A stretch of 64,000 bases of DNA from Ascidiaceihabitans sp034111945 (lineage in GTDB: Bacteria > Pseudomonadota > Alphaproteobacteria > Rhodobacterales > Rhodobacteraceae): the NCBI GenBank assembly GCA_047626725.1, contig JBLHSG010000001.1, positions 62,001-126,000 on the forward strand. The letters are read 5' to 3'. The notes under the pieces are model-generated. The model had not been told where the DNA came from, did no database searches, and saw only the letters and a program-made list of their open reading frames with translations. This document shows, in pieces, positions 51,978 through 60,098 of the stretch (positions are counted from its first letter, which is position 1; every line of letters starts with the position of its first letter). Position numbers and translations under genes: made by a program.

Positions 51978-52784
51978 ATGTCCGGATTATCAATTGAAAA
52001 ACTCTCAATGCGTTTCGACCTGCCAGGCGGCGGTTCGGTTCAGGCATTGAAAGACGTCACGCTTGACCTCAAAGCAGGAGAGCTGATGAGTGTGCTGGGG
52101 CCATCGGGCTGCGGCAAAACAACATTGCTAAACATCGTTGCGGGATTTTTGGCCCCGACCGAGGGCCAGATGGTTCTGAACGGTGAAGTGATCAAGGGCC
52201 CCGATGCCCACCGCGGCATGGTGTTCCAACAAGGCGCATTGTTCGAATGGATGTCGGTGCGTGAAAACGTTGGTTTTGGCCCCTCGATGAAGGGTATGCC
52301 AAAGGCGAACAAAAACGAGATCGTGAACCACCTTCTTGATGTTGTTGGCCTGCAAGATTTCAAAGAAAAAGCCGTCTATGAATTGTCCGGCGGGATGCAG
52401 CAGCGTGTGGCTTTGGCCCGTTGCCTTGCAAATGACCCCGACGTGATTTTGATGGATGAACCCTTGGGTGCCCTAGACGCGTTGACCCGCGAAAAGATGC
52501 AGTCGCTGGTTCTGAAACTGTGGAAAGAGACGGGCAAGACGATCATCCTGATCACCCACTCGGTTGACGAGGCATTGTTGCTGGGCGAACGCGTCATCGT
52601 TATGGCCCCGCGCCCCGGTCGCATTCACAAAGAATACCGTTTGCCATTTGCCGAAATGGGCGTTTCAGCAGACCTGCGCGAAGTCAAAAAGCACCCTGAT
52701 TTTGCAGCCAAGCGCGAAGAAATCCTGAACATGATTTGGGCTATGGAAGAAGAAATTATGGGTACGTCGGAGGAAAGCGCATGA
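51978..52784 (+). CDS. tauB: Taurine ABC transporter ATP-binding protein
   Basis: A 268-residue ABC ATPase of the nitrate/sulfonate/taurine class. Walker A is LGPSGCGKTTLLNIVAGFLA (about residues 38-57), the signature is LSGGMQQRVALARCLA (about 137-152), Walker B is VILMDEPLGALDALTREKM, and the switch His is in ITHSVDEALLLGERVIVM. The ATG at 51978 (with AGGTGGG upstream) is preferred over a GTG at 51969. It overlaps tauC by ATGA and shares the transcript with it. Context with tauA and tpa makes taurine the likely substrate. Confidence 0.93.
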   Translation: MSGLSIEKLSMRFDLPGGGSVQALKDVTLDLKAGELMSVLGPSGCGKTTLLNIVAGFLAPTEGQMVLNGEVIKGPDAHRGMVFQQGALFEWMSVRENVGFGPSMKGMPKANKNEIVNHLLDVVGLQDFKEKAVYELSGGMQQRVALARCLANDPDVILMDEPLGALDALTREKMQSLVLKLWKETGKTIILITHSVDEALLLGERVIVMAPRPGRIHKEYRLPFAEMGVSADLREVKKHPDFAAKREEILNMIWAMEEEIMGTSEESA

Positions 52785-54040
52785 TCCCTCTTTTGATTTA
52801 TATCGGCATTTTTGTCGGCTCGTTTTACATCGTCAGCAAAATCCAAGGCGCCGGTGTCAAGGATTACACATCGCTCAAAACAGTGACCTTTGGCGACGAA
52901 AGCGCTGTGCGCCCGAACCGCGCGGCAGGCATCATTTCGATCCTCGCATTGTTCGTGTTGTGGGGCATGTTCACAGGTTCATCCCTGTTGCCGCGTTTCT
53001 TGCACATGCCCGGCCCATTCGAGGGCACGACATCGTTCGAATACACAATCGCCAACGGCAATGACCGTGACACAGCGACAGTTTCGGTGCTGGTTCACGA
53101 TCGCAAACAGAAACCCAAAGCGCCCGCGGTCGACGGCGGTGACGGATTTGCCAAAAACGACAGCATCACAGTTGCCAGTTATCGCAACAAGCTGATCAAT
53201 GTTTGGGGCAACGATGACATGGTCAAATCGGACGCGCCGGTGATTGAAATCAACGGTCAGGCGATCCAACCGGGCGGCACTGTCAAGGTTGACGGCGGCG
53301 TTGTGAACTTGTCAGACAAAGGCACGCCAAACTTTGTGCCGAACAAGGGCGCGCAGATGGAAGAGCTGTATTTGCCCTCCCCCGAGGCGACGTTCTGGCG
53401 CTTTATCCGTGTGGCCAAAGACGGCTTTCGTGACACGCCGTTGCTTGGCCACCTTGGCTGGTCGCTGTATCGTGTGATTGCCGGCTTTATTTGCGGCGCG
53501 ATTGTTGGCATCCCGTTGGGCTATGCGATGGGCCTTAGCAACTGGTTCCGCGGTTGGTTTGATCCGATCGTGGAATTCATGCGCCCTGTACCACCGCTGG
53601 CGTTGATCCCTTTGGTCATCATCTGGTTCGGGATTGGTGAGACGGGCAAGATCATCTTGCTGTTCCTTGCGGCCCTCTGGATTATGGCAATCGCGGCGCG
53701 GTCCGGTGTGTCTGGTGTGAACATCGCCAAGGTCCACGCGGCCTATTCACTGGGCGCCAGTAAGGCGCAAATCATGCGTCACGTCATCATTCCCAATTCG
53801 CTGCCCGAGATTTTCACCGGTGCGCGTGTTGCGATGGGCGTTTGTTGGGGCACTGTTGTTGCGGCCGAACTGGTTGCTGCGGAAAAAGGTGCGGGCATGA
53901 TGATCATGGTCGCCGCCAAGTTCCAGAATACCGACATCGTTGTGATGGGTATCATCCTGATTGGTGTGATTGGTTTTGGCATCGATATGCTGATGCGCAT
54001 GGCCGAAAAGCATCTGGTGCCTTGGAAGGGCAAAGGCTGA
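52781..54040 (+). CDS. tauC: Taurine ABC transporter permease with extra extracytoplasmic domain
   Basis: A 419-residue permease, against about 270 for typical TauC. An extra helix (about residues 3-19) precedes the usual first one (about 50-67). Residues about 78-197 are hydrophilic, beta-like sequence: FEYTIANGNDRDTATVSVLV, then IEINGQAIQPGGTVKVDGG and NLSDKGTPNFVPN, which look like parts of a bacterial cadherin/VCBS-type adhesin repeat. The canonical permease resumes at YLPSPEATFWRFIRVAKDG and has the EAA loop AAYSLGASKAQIMRHVIIPNSLPEIFTGARV. The domain should face the periplasm. It overlaps tauB by ATGA and is followed by a terminator. Confidence 0.9.
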   Translation: MIPLLIYIGIFVGSFYIVSKIQGAGVKDYTSLKTVTFGDESAVRPNRAAGIISILALFVLWGMFTGSSLLPRFLHMPGPFEGTTSFEYTIANGNDRDTATVSVLVHDRKQKPKAPAVDGGDGFAKNDSITVASYRNKLINVWGNDDMVKSDAPVIEINGQAIQPGGTVKVDGGVVNLSDKGTPNFVPNKGAQMEELYLPSPEATFWRFIRVAKDGFRDTPLLGHLGWSLYRVIAGFICGAIVGIPLGYAMGLSNWFRGWFDPIVEFMRPVPPLALIPLVIIWFGIGETGKIILLFLAALWIMAIAARSGVSGVNIAKVHAAYSLGASKAQIMRHVIIPNSLPEIFTGARVAMGVCWGTVVAAELVAAEKGAGMMIMVAAKFQNTDIVVMGIILIGVIGFGIDMLMRMAEKHLVPWKGKG

Positions 54041-54064
54041 TTTATCGCCACCATTAATGGATTT

Positions 54065-54095
54065 AAAACCGCGCCCGAAACGGTGCGGTTTTTTT
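54065..54095. terminator. Intrinsic terminator after tauC
   Basis: An eleven-pair stem (AAAACCGCGCC/GGTGCGGTTTT, one G-T pair) with a six-base loop and a T run. It ends the tauABC unit and, on the opposite strand, can stop the glycosidase-like gene. Confidence 0.85.
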
Positions 54096-54106
54096 ACGCC
54101 TTGCGA

Positions 54107-55810
54107 TCAGCCAAAGCCTGCAAGCGCCAAAAGCGGCAGGATCATGAGTAAAATATCCAACCCCTCAAACGGGTCTGATCCGTCGTCATCCTCGGGCTCG
54201 GTCGGGGCGTCTGGTTCCGGATCATCAGGCACCCGCGTGGGCAGCAACCCGTCATCGTTGTCTACACTTTCCATGTTCGCCAAGGCCTGTTCCATCTCGG
54301 GCGTCCACAGGGGCTGGTTCACGACCACCTGCATAATCTCGTGTGGTTTGAGGTCTGCTTGCACCACACCATCGTCCACAACTGCGTCGCTGTCGCGTTC
54401 TTGGACCGTGGCGACGGCATTCCTGTTGCCGGGAACATCGCCGTCTTCGACCCCTAAAACGGTCACATCCACATCTTGGCTGCCCATTATCAGGCTGGAC
54501 AGGTCCACATCATACGAGATGTTCTGATCGGCGTTTGACGCGAAATACAGCACGAGTTTGTCTTGATCCGCAAAGGCGTGCACGTCGAGGCGGCCATTGG
54601 CGCTGCTCACTTCGGTTTCGCGCCCTTCAGCCCCATTGAACTGAATGGCATGAAGCCCCGGCAATTCTTCGTTCATCATTTTGAACATCTCGCCAGTGGG
54701 CGACAATTTGTCGAAGGTAAATCCACGTGACAACGCGTTTTCTGTCAACTGCGACAGGGGCCAAACATGGGCTTGATCCACGCCGTGATCGGTCATCTCC
54801 TCGACGATATTCAGCAACTCATGCGCATTTTTCAGGCCATAGTCGTCTTCGCCAAAGTTGGCGGTGTTGGCTTTTTGATTGTATTCGGTGATGTAGGATT
54901 TGATGCCAGGGAAATGCGGTTCCCAATATTGTTCGATGGTGTTCAGCGCAAATTCAGGATCTTCGCGGGCATCATGGTCACGTGTGTATAGGTGGTTCGC
55001 GACGGCATCGACGGCTTCGATTTCTTCGGGTAAATCGAATTTATCAAGCAGCAATTCATTGTTCACCGCCGTCCAATTGACGCTGCCATTTTCGCGCAAA
55101 GCATTGTCGCTTAACTGGACGCCGTAGTCTTTTTCCAATTGGGTAATGGCGTCTTGGCCGTCCTCAAATTCGGCGTAACGATCATCCAGTTTTGAAAAAT
55201 TGTAGTTGGTTCCCGCCTGCACGACGATATCGGTGTCATCAAGCCATTCGGTTTCGCCCTCTAGTGCGTTGAGCGTTTCGTCAATGACCGCTGCCATACG
55301 TGACGACAAACGCCCGTATTCAACCGAGGTCATGCCGCCGCTACCCCAGTATTCGTTACCGATTTCAAAGGCGTCGATTTGCACGTCGCCGTATTCGCCT
55401 TTCACCACATCGGTGACAAACCCTTTTATCAGATCGTCATCGAAACGGGCGAAACGGTTGCCGTTCATGTCTGTCGCATCGCTTAGGAAATTGCGCGTTG
55501 GGACCACAATCGTGACGGATTTTCCCTCGGCCTCGGCGTAGCTGAAAAAGTCGGTCAGCCCGACCAATTCCTGTTGTTCACCTTTGATATTGTAGCCAAT
55601 TGTACTGTCGGGGTTTTCCAGATCGAACATGAATTCGGTGATCGCGCCACCGGGATAGCGCAGTGAATCAATACCAAGTTCGGTGACCAATGCATTAAAG
55701 TCGCCTGACCCGTCACCCAGATCATCCCGATTGAATAGAAAATTGCCGCCAAATGTTGTTGATTGCACTGGCTGGTCAAGAACCGAGCCGACAGATAATT
55801 GCATTGTCAT
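54107..55810 (-). CDS. Leaderless clan GH-A-like glycosidase-family protein with acidic linker and hydrophobic C-terminus
   Basis: A 567-residue protein with no N-terminal signal. Residues about 15-400 look like a TIM-barrel glycoside hydrolase (GH39/51/79-like): RYPGGAITEFMFD, the acid/base site FEIGNEYWGSGG with Glu153, and the nucleophile site SYITEYNQKA with Glu309. A beta domain follows (LVLYFASNADQNISYDVDL), then an acidic Pro-rich linker (PDDPEPDAPTEPEDDDGSD) and a hydrophobic end (LLMILPLLALAGFG). The lack of a Sec signal and the C-terminal tail hint at type I export, for which this window has a PrtD/HlyD pair. A GTG at 55819 and ATGs at 55810 and 55804 are possible starts; AGGGG favours 55810. 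The substrate is unknown. Confidence 0.72.
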   Translation of the reverse strand: MTMQLSVGSVLDQPVQSTTFGGNFLFNRDDLGDGSGDFNALVTELGIDSLRYPGGAITEFMFDLENPDSTIGYNIKGEQQELVGLTDFFSYAEAEGKSVTIVVPTRNFLSDATDMNGNRFARFDDDLIKGFVTDVVKGEYGDVQIDAFEIGNEYWGSGGMTSVEYGRLSSRMAAVIDETLNALEGETEWLDDTDIVVQAGTNYNFSKLDDRYAEFEDGQDAITQLEKDYGVQLSDNALRENGSVNWTAVNNELLLDKFDLPEEIEAVDAVANHLYTRDHDAREDPEFALNTIEQYWEPHFPGIKSYITEYNQKANTANFGEDDYGLKNAHELLNIVEEMTDHGVDQAHVWPLSQLTENALSRGFTFDKLSPTGEMFKMMNEELPGLHAIQFNGAEGRETEVSSANGRLDVHAFADQDKLVLYFASNADQNISYDVDLSSLIMGSQDVDVTVLGVEDGDVPGNRNAVATVQERDSDAVVDDGVVQADLKPHEIMQVVVNQPLWTPEMEQALANMESVDNDDGLLPTRVPDDPEPDAPTEPEDDDGSDPFEGLDILLMILPLLALAGFG

Positions 55811-56210
55811 AACCCACACCCCTGTAAAATGACTAGGGGTAGGGATAAAAGGCGGACCTTAATTCGCGGTGTATTTGACGGCTAAACCAGAAAATTTCCA
55901 CGGAAAACTGCCTGAAATTTTAGGCAAATTTTGTAGATCATGCGATCCGAGTACCACCTAATCTGGTTCGTGAATAAGCCAGACTTCGTTAAAGGCAGGC
56001 TATTTAAACCCTTATTAGATACTTCATGAGCAAGGGTGTCGTGATCAAGACTGTGATAAATATGATGGTGTTTGATGGGTCCACCGAAAACCCGATTGAG
56101 AAGTCCGTTAACTATCGGCCATCAACAGGGGTAGCGCTAAAGTGCTGTCTTTGCCTTTTCGTCTTGTAGATGTTGGCAGGTTTTACAGCGTAGCTAAATC
56201 ACTGGCTTTT
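55811..56210. other. Gene-free, AT-rich stretch
   Basis: Four hundred bases between the glycosidase-like gene and the broken integrase. No gene, tRNA or terminator is evident. Base composition is richer in A+T than the flanks and continuous with the integrase region, so it is probably part of the same foreign segment. I looked for a copy of the tRNA-Ala 3' end here (a right-hand attachment site) and found none. Confidence 0.6.
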
Positions 56211-57972
56211 TTACCTTAGCGAGTAGACAGGCAAATCCGAAAGTTGAACGTCCTCAAACGACACCTTTTCAATACTGTCCTTGAGTGGCGAAGGAGACCT
56301 TTTCCAGCTACCGTACCTAGCACCCACTCCACCTTCAGAGTGTCCCGTGATTGCTTTTCGGTGGTCCGTAGGGACGCCACATTCCTACACTCAGAAATGA
56401 AGCTGTGTCTCAGGCTGTGAAAAGATGTCTTCTTGGTTTTGATATTCAAGACCTCTAAGTGATTAGAAAAGAAATCAGACATGCTCCTTTAGTAGTACCC
56501 GTATTTGTTGATCTTGAATTCAGGAAAGAGCAACGCTGTTTCTTGTCGCTGTCTATCAGCAACTAAATTTAGCAAACCCAATTCGATTAATCTTGAATGG
56601 ATTGGGACCGTGCGTCGGGAAGCATTATTCTTGATCTTCTGATTTTCACCTTCATCAACAATACTTAAGCACCAAATACCCTCTACCTCTGAAACGTCCT
56701 GTGGGCGAAGCTGACAAAGCTCATTTAGACGCGCCCCTGTAAGTAATCCAAGTAGAGGAACCCAATACTTCCCAGTGGCGTTCATGTTGAAATTGCCTAC
56801 CTCGTGATTTCGTGAACGAGACCGGCATCCAAGGTACAACGGACCGCTGAAAACGCTAACTAATTGATCGGTTGAGAATGGGTCTCTTTGCTCTTGTGGG
56901 TTGCTCTTAGAGGCAACTGCAAAGTAAAGACTGGGATGCCATCAAAATTCGCTTCGGCCCACTCCCAAAAACTCCTGACCCTACTCATGCCTTTTTTAAC
57001 ATTGGTGGCTGACATGGGCGGGATAGAAAGTCTCCGCGCCTCTTTTAGCGCATCATGAATTGATAGGTTCCGCGTCTCTTTGATTTTCTGACGGTTGGCA
57101 GGAAGCTCCATGAAAGTTTCCTTGAAGACCCTAAAATCGGCCTTACCGTAAGTATCAATTGGGCGGTCCCCTAGCAGTTCAATGAACCCCTTCATCCAGT
57201 GCCTGAAATCATTTTCGGTTTTAGCCGACCACCCACCCTTAACTTTGTAAGTTGCCCAATTTTCAACCGCGTCTGACAGTATTGGAGCGTTACTAAGAGA
57301 CCCATTCAGAGGCTTAGGAGGGGTTGGCATAACGTCGCCCAAGTTGCGCTTGTGTATGGCCTCAGTTGCTTTGATTGTCGCAGCTTGGAGTGATCGCGCT
57401 AGCAATGATAGGCTAGGTGAAGAAGGGCTTAGGTTGATGTTAATATCATCCCAAGTCAGCAAGTCAGACGCTTCGTCCAGAAAGAACGGGTCTGCGATGC
57501 CACGAGCATAATCATGGCGGGTTGAAGCTGCGCTATCTGCGTTGGCCTCTTCATGTTCCTCGAAAGTTCGTCGGGAGAAATCAGCAATGGGACCCAAATA
57601 GGACTTAATGCCATCTTTGGCCAACTGTATCTCAACAAAACCGTCCAAGCGTGTTTCATCATCTTCGTCCAGTAAGCTGCGGTAATACTGGTCTGCAAGT
57701 TCTGCTATCTGGGTCTCTGATAGGTTACTTAATTGGGGACCTTGCAGGTTAGCCAAACGATTGCGGTGTGCATCGAACTTTCGATCCACTTTAACCGCAG
57801 CTTCACGGACCAGCTTCAAAGCCTGGGCGTAGTCTTTGGTTTTGAGTGAAAAGGTCTCTTCAACCTTGCCATAGCTAGTAAGAATATCTTTCGGCACGAC
57901 GCAGCGATGGTAATAAGTCGCTCCGCGTCGGTACAATCGGGTATGTCCGGTCATCTTTTCTAAAGTGCTCAC
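56211..57972 (-). pseudogene. Broken tyrosine-family phage integrase
   Basis: Remains of one tyrosine recombinase in three or four pieces. The N-terminal 370 codons (56860-57972) are intact: an arm-binding domain (RLYRRGATYYHRCVVPKDIL) and the core-binding domain. A frameshift near 56860, consistent with loss of four bases in a repeated CAAT, leads into the catalytic part (56489-56839) with GARLNELCQLRP (first Arg). An in-frame TAA at 56489 interrupts it. The rest carries SFHSLRHSFISECRN, then another frameshift near 56380, after which AITGHSEGGVGARYG with the catalytic His and Tyr continues in another frame to a stop at 56211. No functional product is expected. It lies 82 bp from the 3' end of tRNA-Ala. 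Confidence 0.85.
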
Positions 57973-58053
57973 TGTAACACCCTAACGTAACATCTCTATA
58001 AAAACACCGTGCAATATCAGTAAGTTGCTGTAATTGCTTCCCTAAAAAGGGTT

Positions 58054-58129
58054 TGGTGGAGCATAGCGGGATCGAACCGCTGACCTCCTGCATGCCATGC
58101 AGGCGCTCTCCCAGCTGAGCTAATGCCCC
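58054..58129 (-). tRNA. tRNA-Ala (anticodon GGC), CCA encoded
   Basis: A 76-base cloverleaf on the minus strand. The acceptor stem GGGGCAT pairs with ATGCTCC, including the G3-U70 pair that identifies alanine tRNA. The anticodon arm is CCTGC-ATGGCAT-GCAGG with anticodon GGC; the T arm has GGTTCGATCCC. The discriminator A and the 3' CCA are encoded. The 3' end faces the decayed integrase, typical of an island insertion site. Confidence 0.96.
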
Positions 58130-58261
58130 AATCAAGGGCCCCGTTTAAGGGGTGTCGTCAGTAACCAAGGTTACCATGCGCCGCTGAATAGGCGCTGTGC
58201 GGGGCGGGATCAAGCGTAAAATCCCGCACTACACAATGTTTCGAAAAAGACCTGCGTTTTA

Positions 58262-58594
58262 TCAGGAATCGTCGTCGTCAGCAGCGACATCAGCGATTTC
58301 GTCTAGCGAAACCGTATCATCGTCTTCTTCTTCGTCGTCGTCCAGGATATCGTCACCCAGATCAACGTCTGCTGTATCATCATCATCTACAACCGCGTCG
58401 TCATCGACCTCAGCCTCTTTGGCTTTGGCTGTTACGGCGTCTTCGGCATCTGCCGCGATCATACGTGTTTTTGAGCTGTCAACGACGACAGTCTCGCCCG
58501 TGTAGGGGCTGATGATCGGGTTCTTGTTCAGGTCGTAAAAACGTTTGCCGGATGTCGGGCAAAGGCGTTTTGTACCCCATTCTGCTTTGGGCAT
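58262..58594 (-). CDS. TIGR02300-family acidic protein (FYDLN motif)
   Basis: A 110-residue cytosolic protein. The first 45 residues (MPKAEWGTKRLCPTSGKRFYDLNKNPIISPYTG) form the conserved small domain of this alphaproteobacterial family, with a single CPxxGKRFYDLNK motif that resembles half of a zinc ribbon. The remaining 65 residues are almost all Asp, Glu, Ala and Val (DDDDTADVDLGDDILDDDEEEDDDTV is a region of such composition from about residue 70), which should be disordered. Function is unknown. The ATG at 58594 has AGGGG six bases before it. It is transcribed toward tRNA-Ala. Confidence 0.85.
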   Translation of the reverse strand: MPKAEWGTKRLCPTSGKRFYDLNKNPIISPYTGETVVVDSSKTRMIAADAEDAVTAKAKEAEVDDDAVVDDDDTADVDLGDDILDDDEEEDDDTVSLDEIADVAADDDDS

Positions 58595-58683
58595 GAAAAT
58601 CCCCTTTGAATCAGTGTGTGTGTCGACGGTTGATGGCAAGTGCCATATGGTGCACGCGCTGTCAAAGCCTAAAGGTACTTGGG

Positions 58684-59376
58684 ATGAGTGAACATTTTCT
58701 TCAAGGGGCACCGGATGTCCCGTTAACATTGCGTCGGTCCGGCCGTGCGCGCCGTATTTCGCTGCGCATTTCGCAACTGGATGGGCGTGTGACCCTGACG
58801 TTGCCCAACGGGGTGGACGAACGCGAGGCCTTGGCCTTTGCCCGTCAAAAAGAGGATTGGATCCGCAGTCATCTGGACCAGCGCGAAGAAGACGTGCCAA
58901 TTTCCATCGGCTGTTCTGTGCCTGTTGGCGGTGTGCCGCATGTGGTTGTGCAGGGCACTGGGCGGCGTGTGATCATTGCGGATGGGCAAATCGCAGTTCC
59001 GGGTGACGAGGCCCGGATGGCGGCCCGTTTGCAGGGACATTTCAAACAAATGGCGCGGGCGCGTTTGGTGCATGCCTCTGATGTATATGCAGAACGACTG
59101 GGTAAATCCTATGCTCGGATCAGTATTCGCGACACGCGTTCGCGGTGGGGGTCATGTTCGTCTGCAGGCACGTTGATGTATTCGTGGCGTCTGATTATGG
59201 CCCCTGAACAAGTGCTGGATTATGTCGCAGCTCACGAGGTCGCGCATCTGGCCGAGATGAACCATTCGCCGGCCTATTGGGCGCAAGTGTCACGAATCTT
59301 TGGTGATTATAAACCGGCGCGAAAATGGCTGCGCAGTCATGGCAACGCCTTGCACCGCTATCGCTTTGCCGCGTAA
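58684..59376 (+). CDS. YgjP/DUF45 metallopeptidase-like protein
   Basis: A 230-residue protein of the YgjP (DUF45, WLM-related) family. The zinc motif is AAHEVAHLAEMNHSPAYW (about residues 182-199): HExxH with a downstream His in NHSPAYW. Upstream, SIRDTRSRWGSCSSAGTLMYSWRLIMAP is a strongly conserved family block. The family is predicted to be cytosolic metallopeptidases; no substrate is known. The ATG at 58684 is the family start, with a purine-rich AAGG upstream. It is followed by a GntR regulator 40 bp on. Confidence 0.88.
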   Translation: MSEHFLQGAPDVPLTLRRSGRARRISLRISQLDGRVTLTLPNGVDEREALAFARQKEDWIRSHLDQREEDVPISIGCSVPVGGVPHVVVQGTGRRVIIADGQIAVPGDEARMAARLQGHFKQMARARLVHASDVYAERLGKSYARISIRDTRSRWGSCSSAGTLMYSWRLIMAPEQVLDYVAAHEVAHLAEMNHSPAYWAQVSRIFGDYKPARKWLRSHGNALHRYRFAA

Positions 59377-59416
59377 TGTGATCACAAATCACAACGAACC
59401 AAAAGGTGGTGGGCCT

Positions 59417-60070
59417 ATGTCTGCGCGTCCGACCGAAACAACACCGCCAATCGGGGTGGCACACGATCGCGTCTATCGCAGCCTGCGGTCGCGGATCATG
59501 TATGGCGATATTATGCCGGGTGTTTCGCTGACGCTGCGCGGAATTGGCAAGGAATTTGGTGTGTCGATGACGCCCGCGCGCGAATCGGTCCGCCGTTTGG
59601 TGGCCGAAGGGGCGCTGACGATGTCGTCGTCGGGCAGAATTTCCACGCCTGAATTGTCAAACGAACGGATCGAAGAACTGGCAGCCTTGCGCGCCCTGAT
59701 CGAAGTCGAACTGGCATCACGCGCCTTGCCGCGTGCGCACATGGCCTTGATAGAACGGTTGCAGACCATCAATGGTGCTGTGGCAGAGGCCGTCGCCCAC
59801 CGTGATGCGGTCAGTTACATCCGCACGAACCTCGAATTTCACCGCACGCTGTATTTGCGCGCCCAAGCCCCGGCGATGCTAGCGATGACGGAAACTGTCT
59901 GGCTGCAAATGGGGCCGACCATGCGCGCGCTGTATGGCCGCCTGCGGCGCACCGAACCGCCGCAGTACCACCGCCTGATTATTGCGGCCTTGCGGGCAGG
60001 GGACGAGCCGGGATTGCGGTTGGCGGTGCGGTCTGACGTGACCATGGGCCTGCGGATGTTGGCGAGTTGA
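59417..60070 (+). CDS. GntR-family (FadR/FCD type) transcriptional regulator
   Basis: A 217-residue regulator with an N-terminal winged helix (RVYRSLRSRIMYGDIMPGVSLTLRGIGKEFGVSMTPARESVRRLVAEGALTMSSSGRISTP, about residues 18-75) and an all-helical FCD ligand domain with RALIEVELASRAL and the metal-site type NLEFHRTLYLRA and YHRLIIAALRAGD. Ligands of the family are small organic acids; none can be assigned. The ATG at 59417 follows AAAGGTGGTGG. No obvious target is adjacent: the next gene is a nuclease-like protein on the same strand. Confidence 0.88.
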   Translation: MSARPTETTPPIGVAHDRVYRSLRSRIMYGDIMPGVSLTLRGIGKEFGVSMTPARESVRRLVAEGALTMSSSGRISTPELSNERIEELAALRALIEVELASRALPRAHMALIERLQTINGAVAEAVAHRDAVSYIRTNLEFHRTLYLRAQAPAMLAMTETVWLQMGPTMRALYGRLRRTEPPQYHRLIIAALRAGDEPGLRLAVRSDVTMGLRMLAS

Positions 60071-60098
60071 GCGGGCCATTTCACAAACGGATTATGTG

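Noticed and set aside
56216..56482. Short frame opening MSDFFSNHLEV taken as a separate small gene
   Set aside because: Although an AGGAG-like sequence precedes its ATG, the protein continues the catalytic part of the upstream integrase fragment, so it is a piece of a broken gene.
58204..58227. Hairpin GCGGGAT/ATCCCGC between the TIGR02300 gene and tRNA-Ala as a terminator
   Set aside because: Seven-pair stem with a ten-base loop, but no T run on either strand; too weak to list as a feature.
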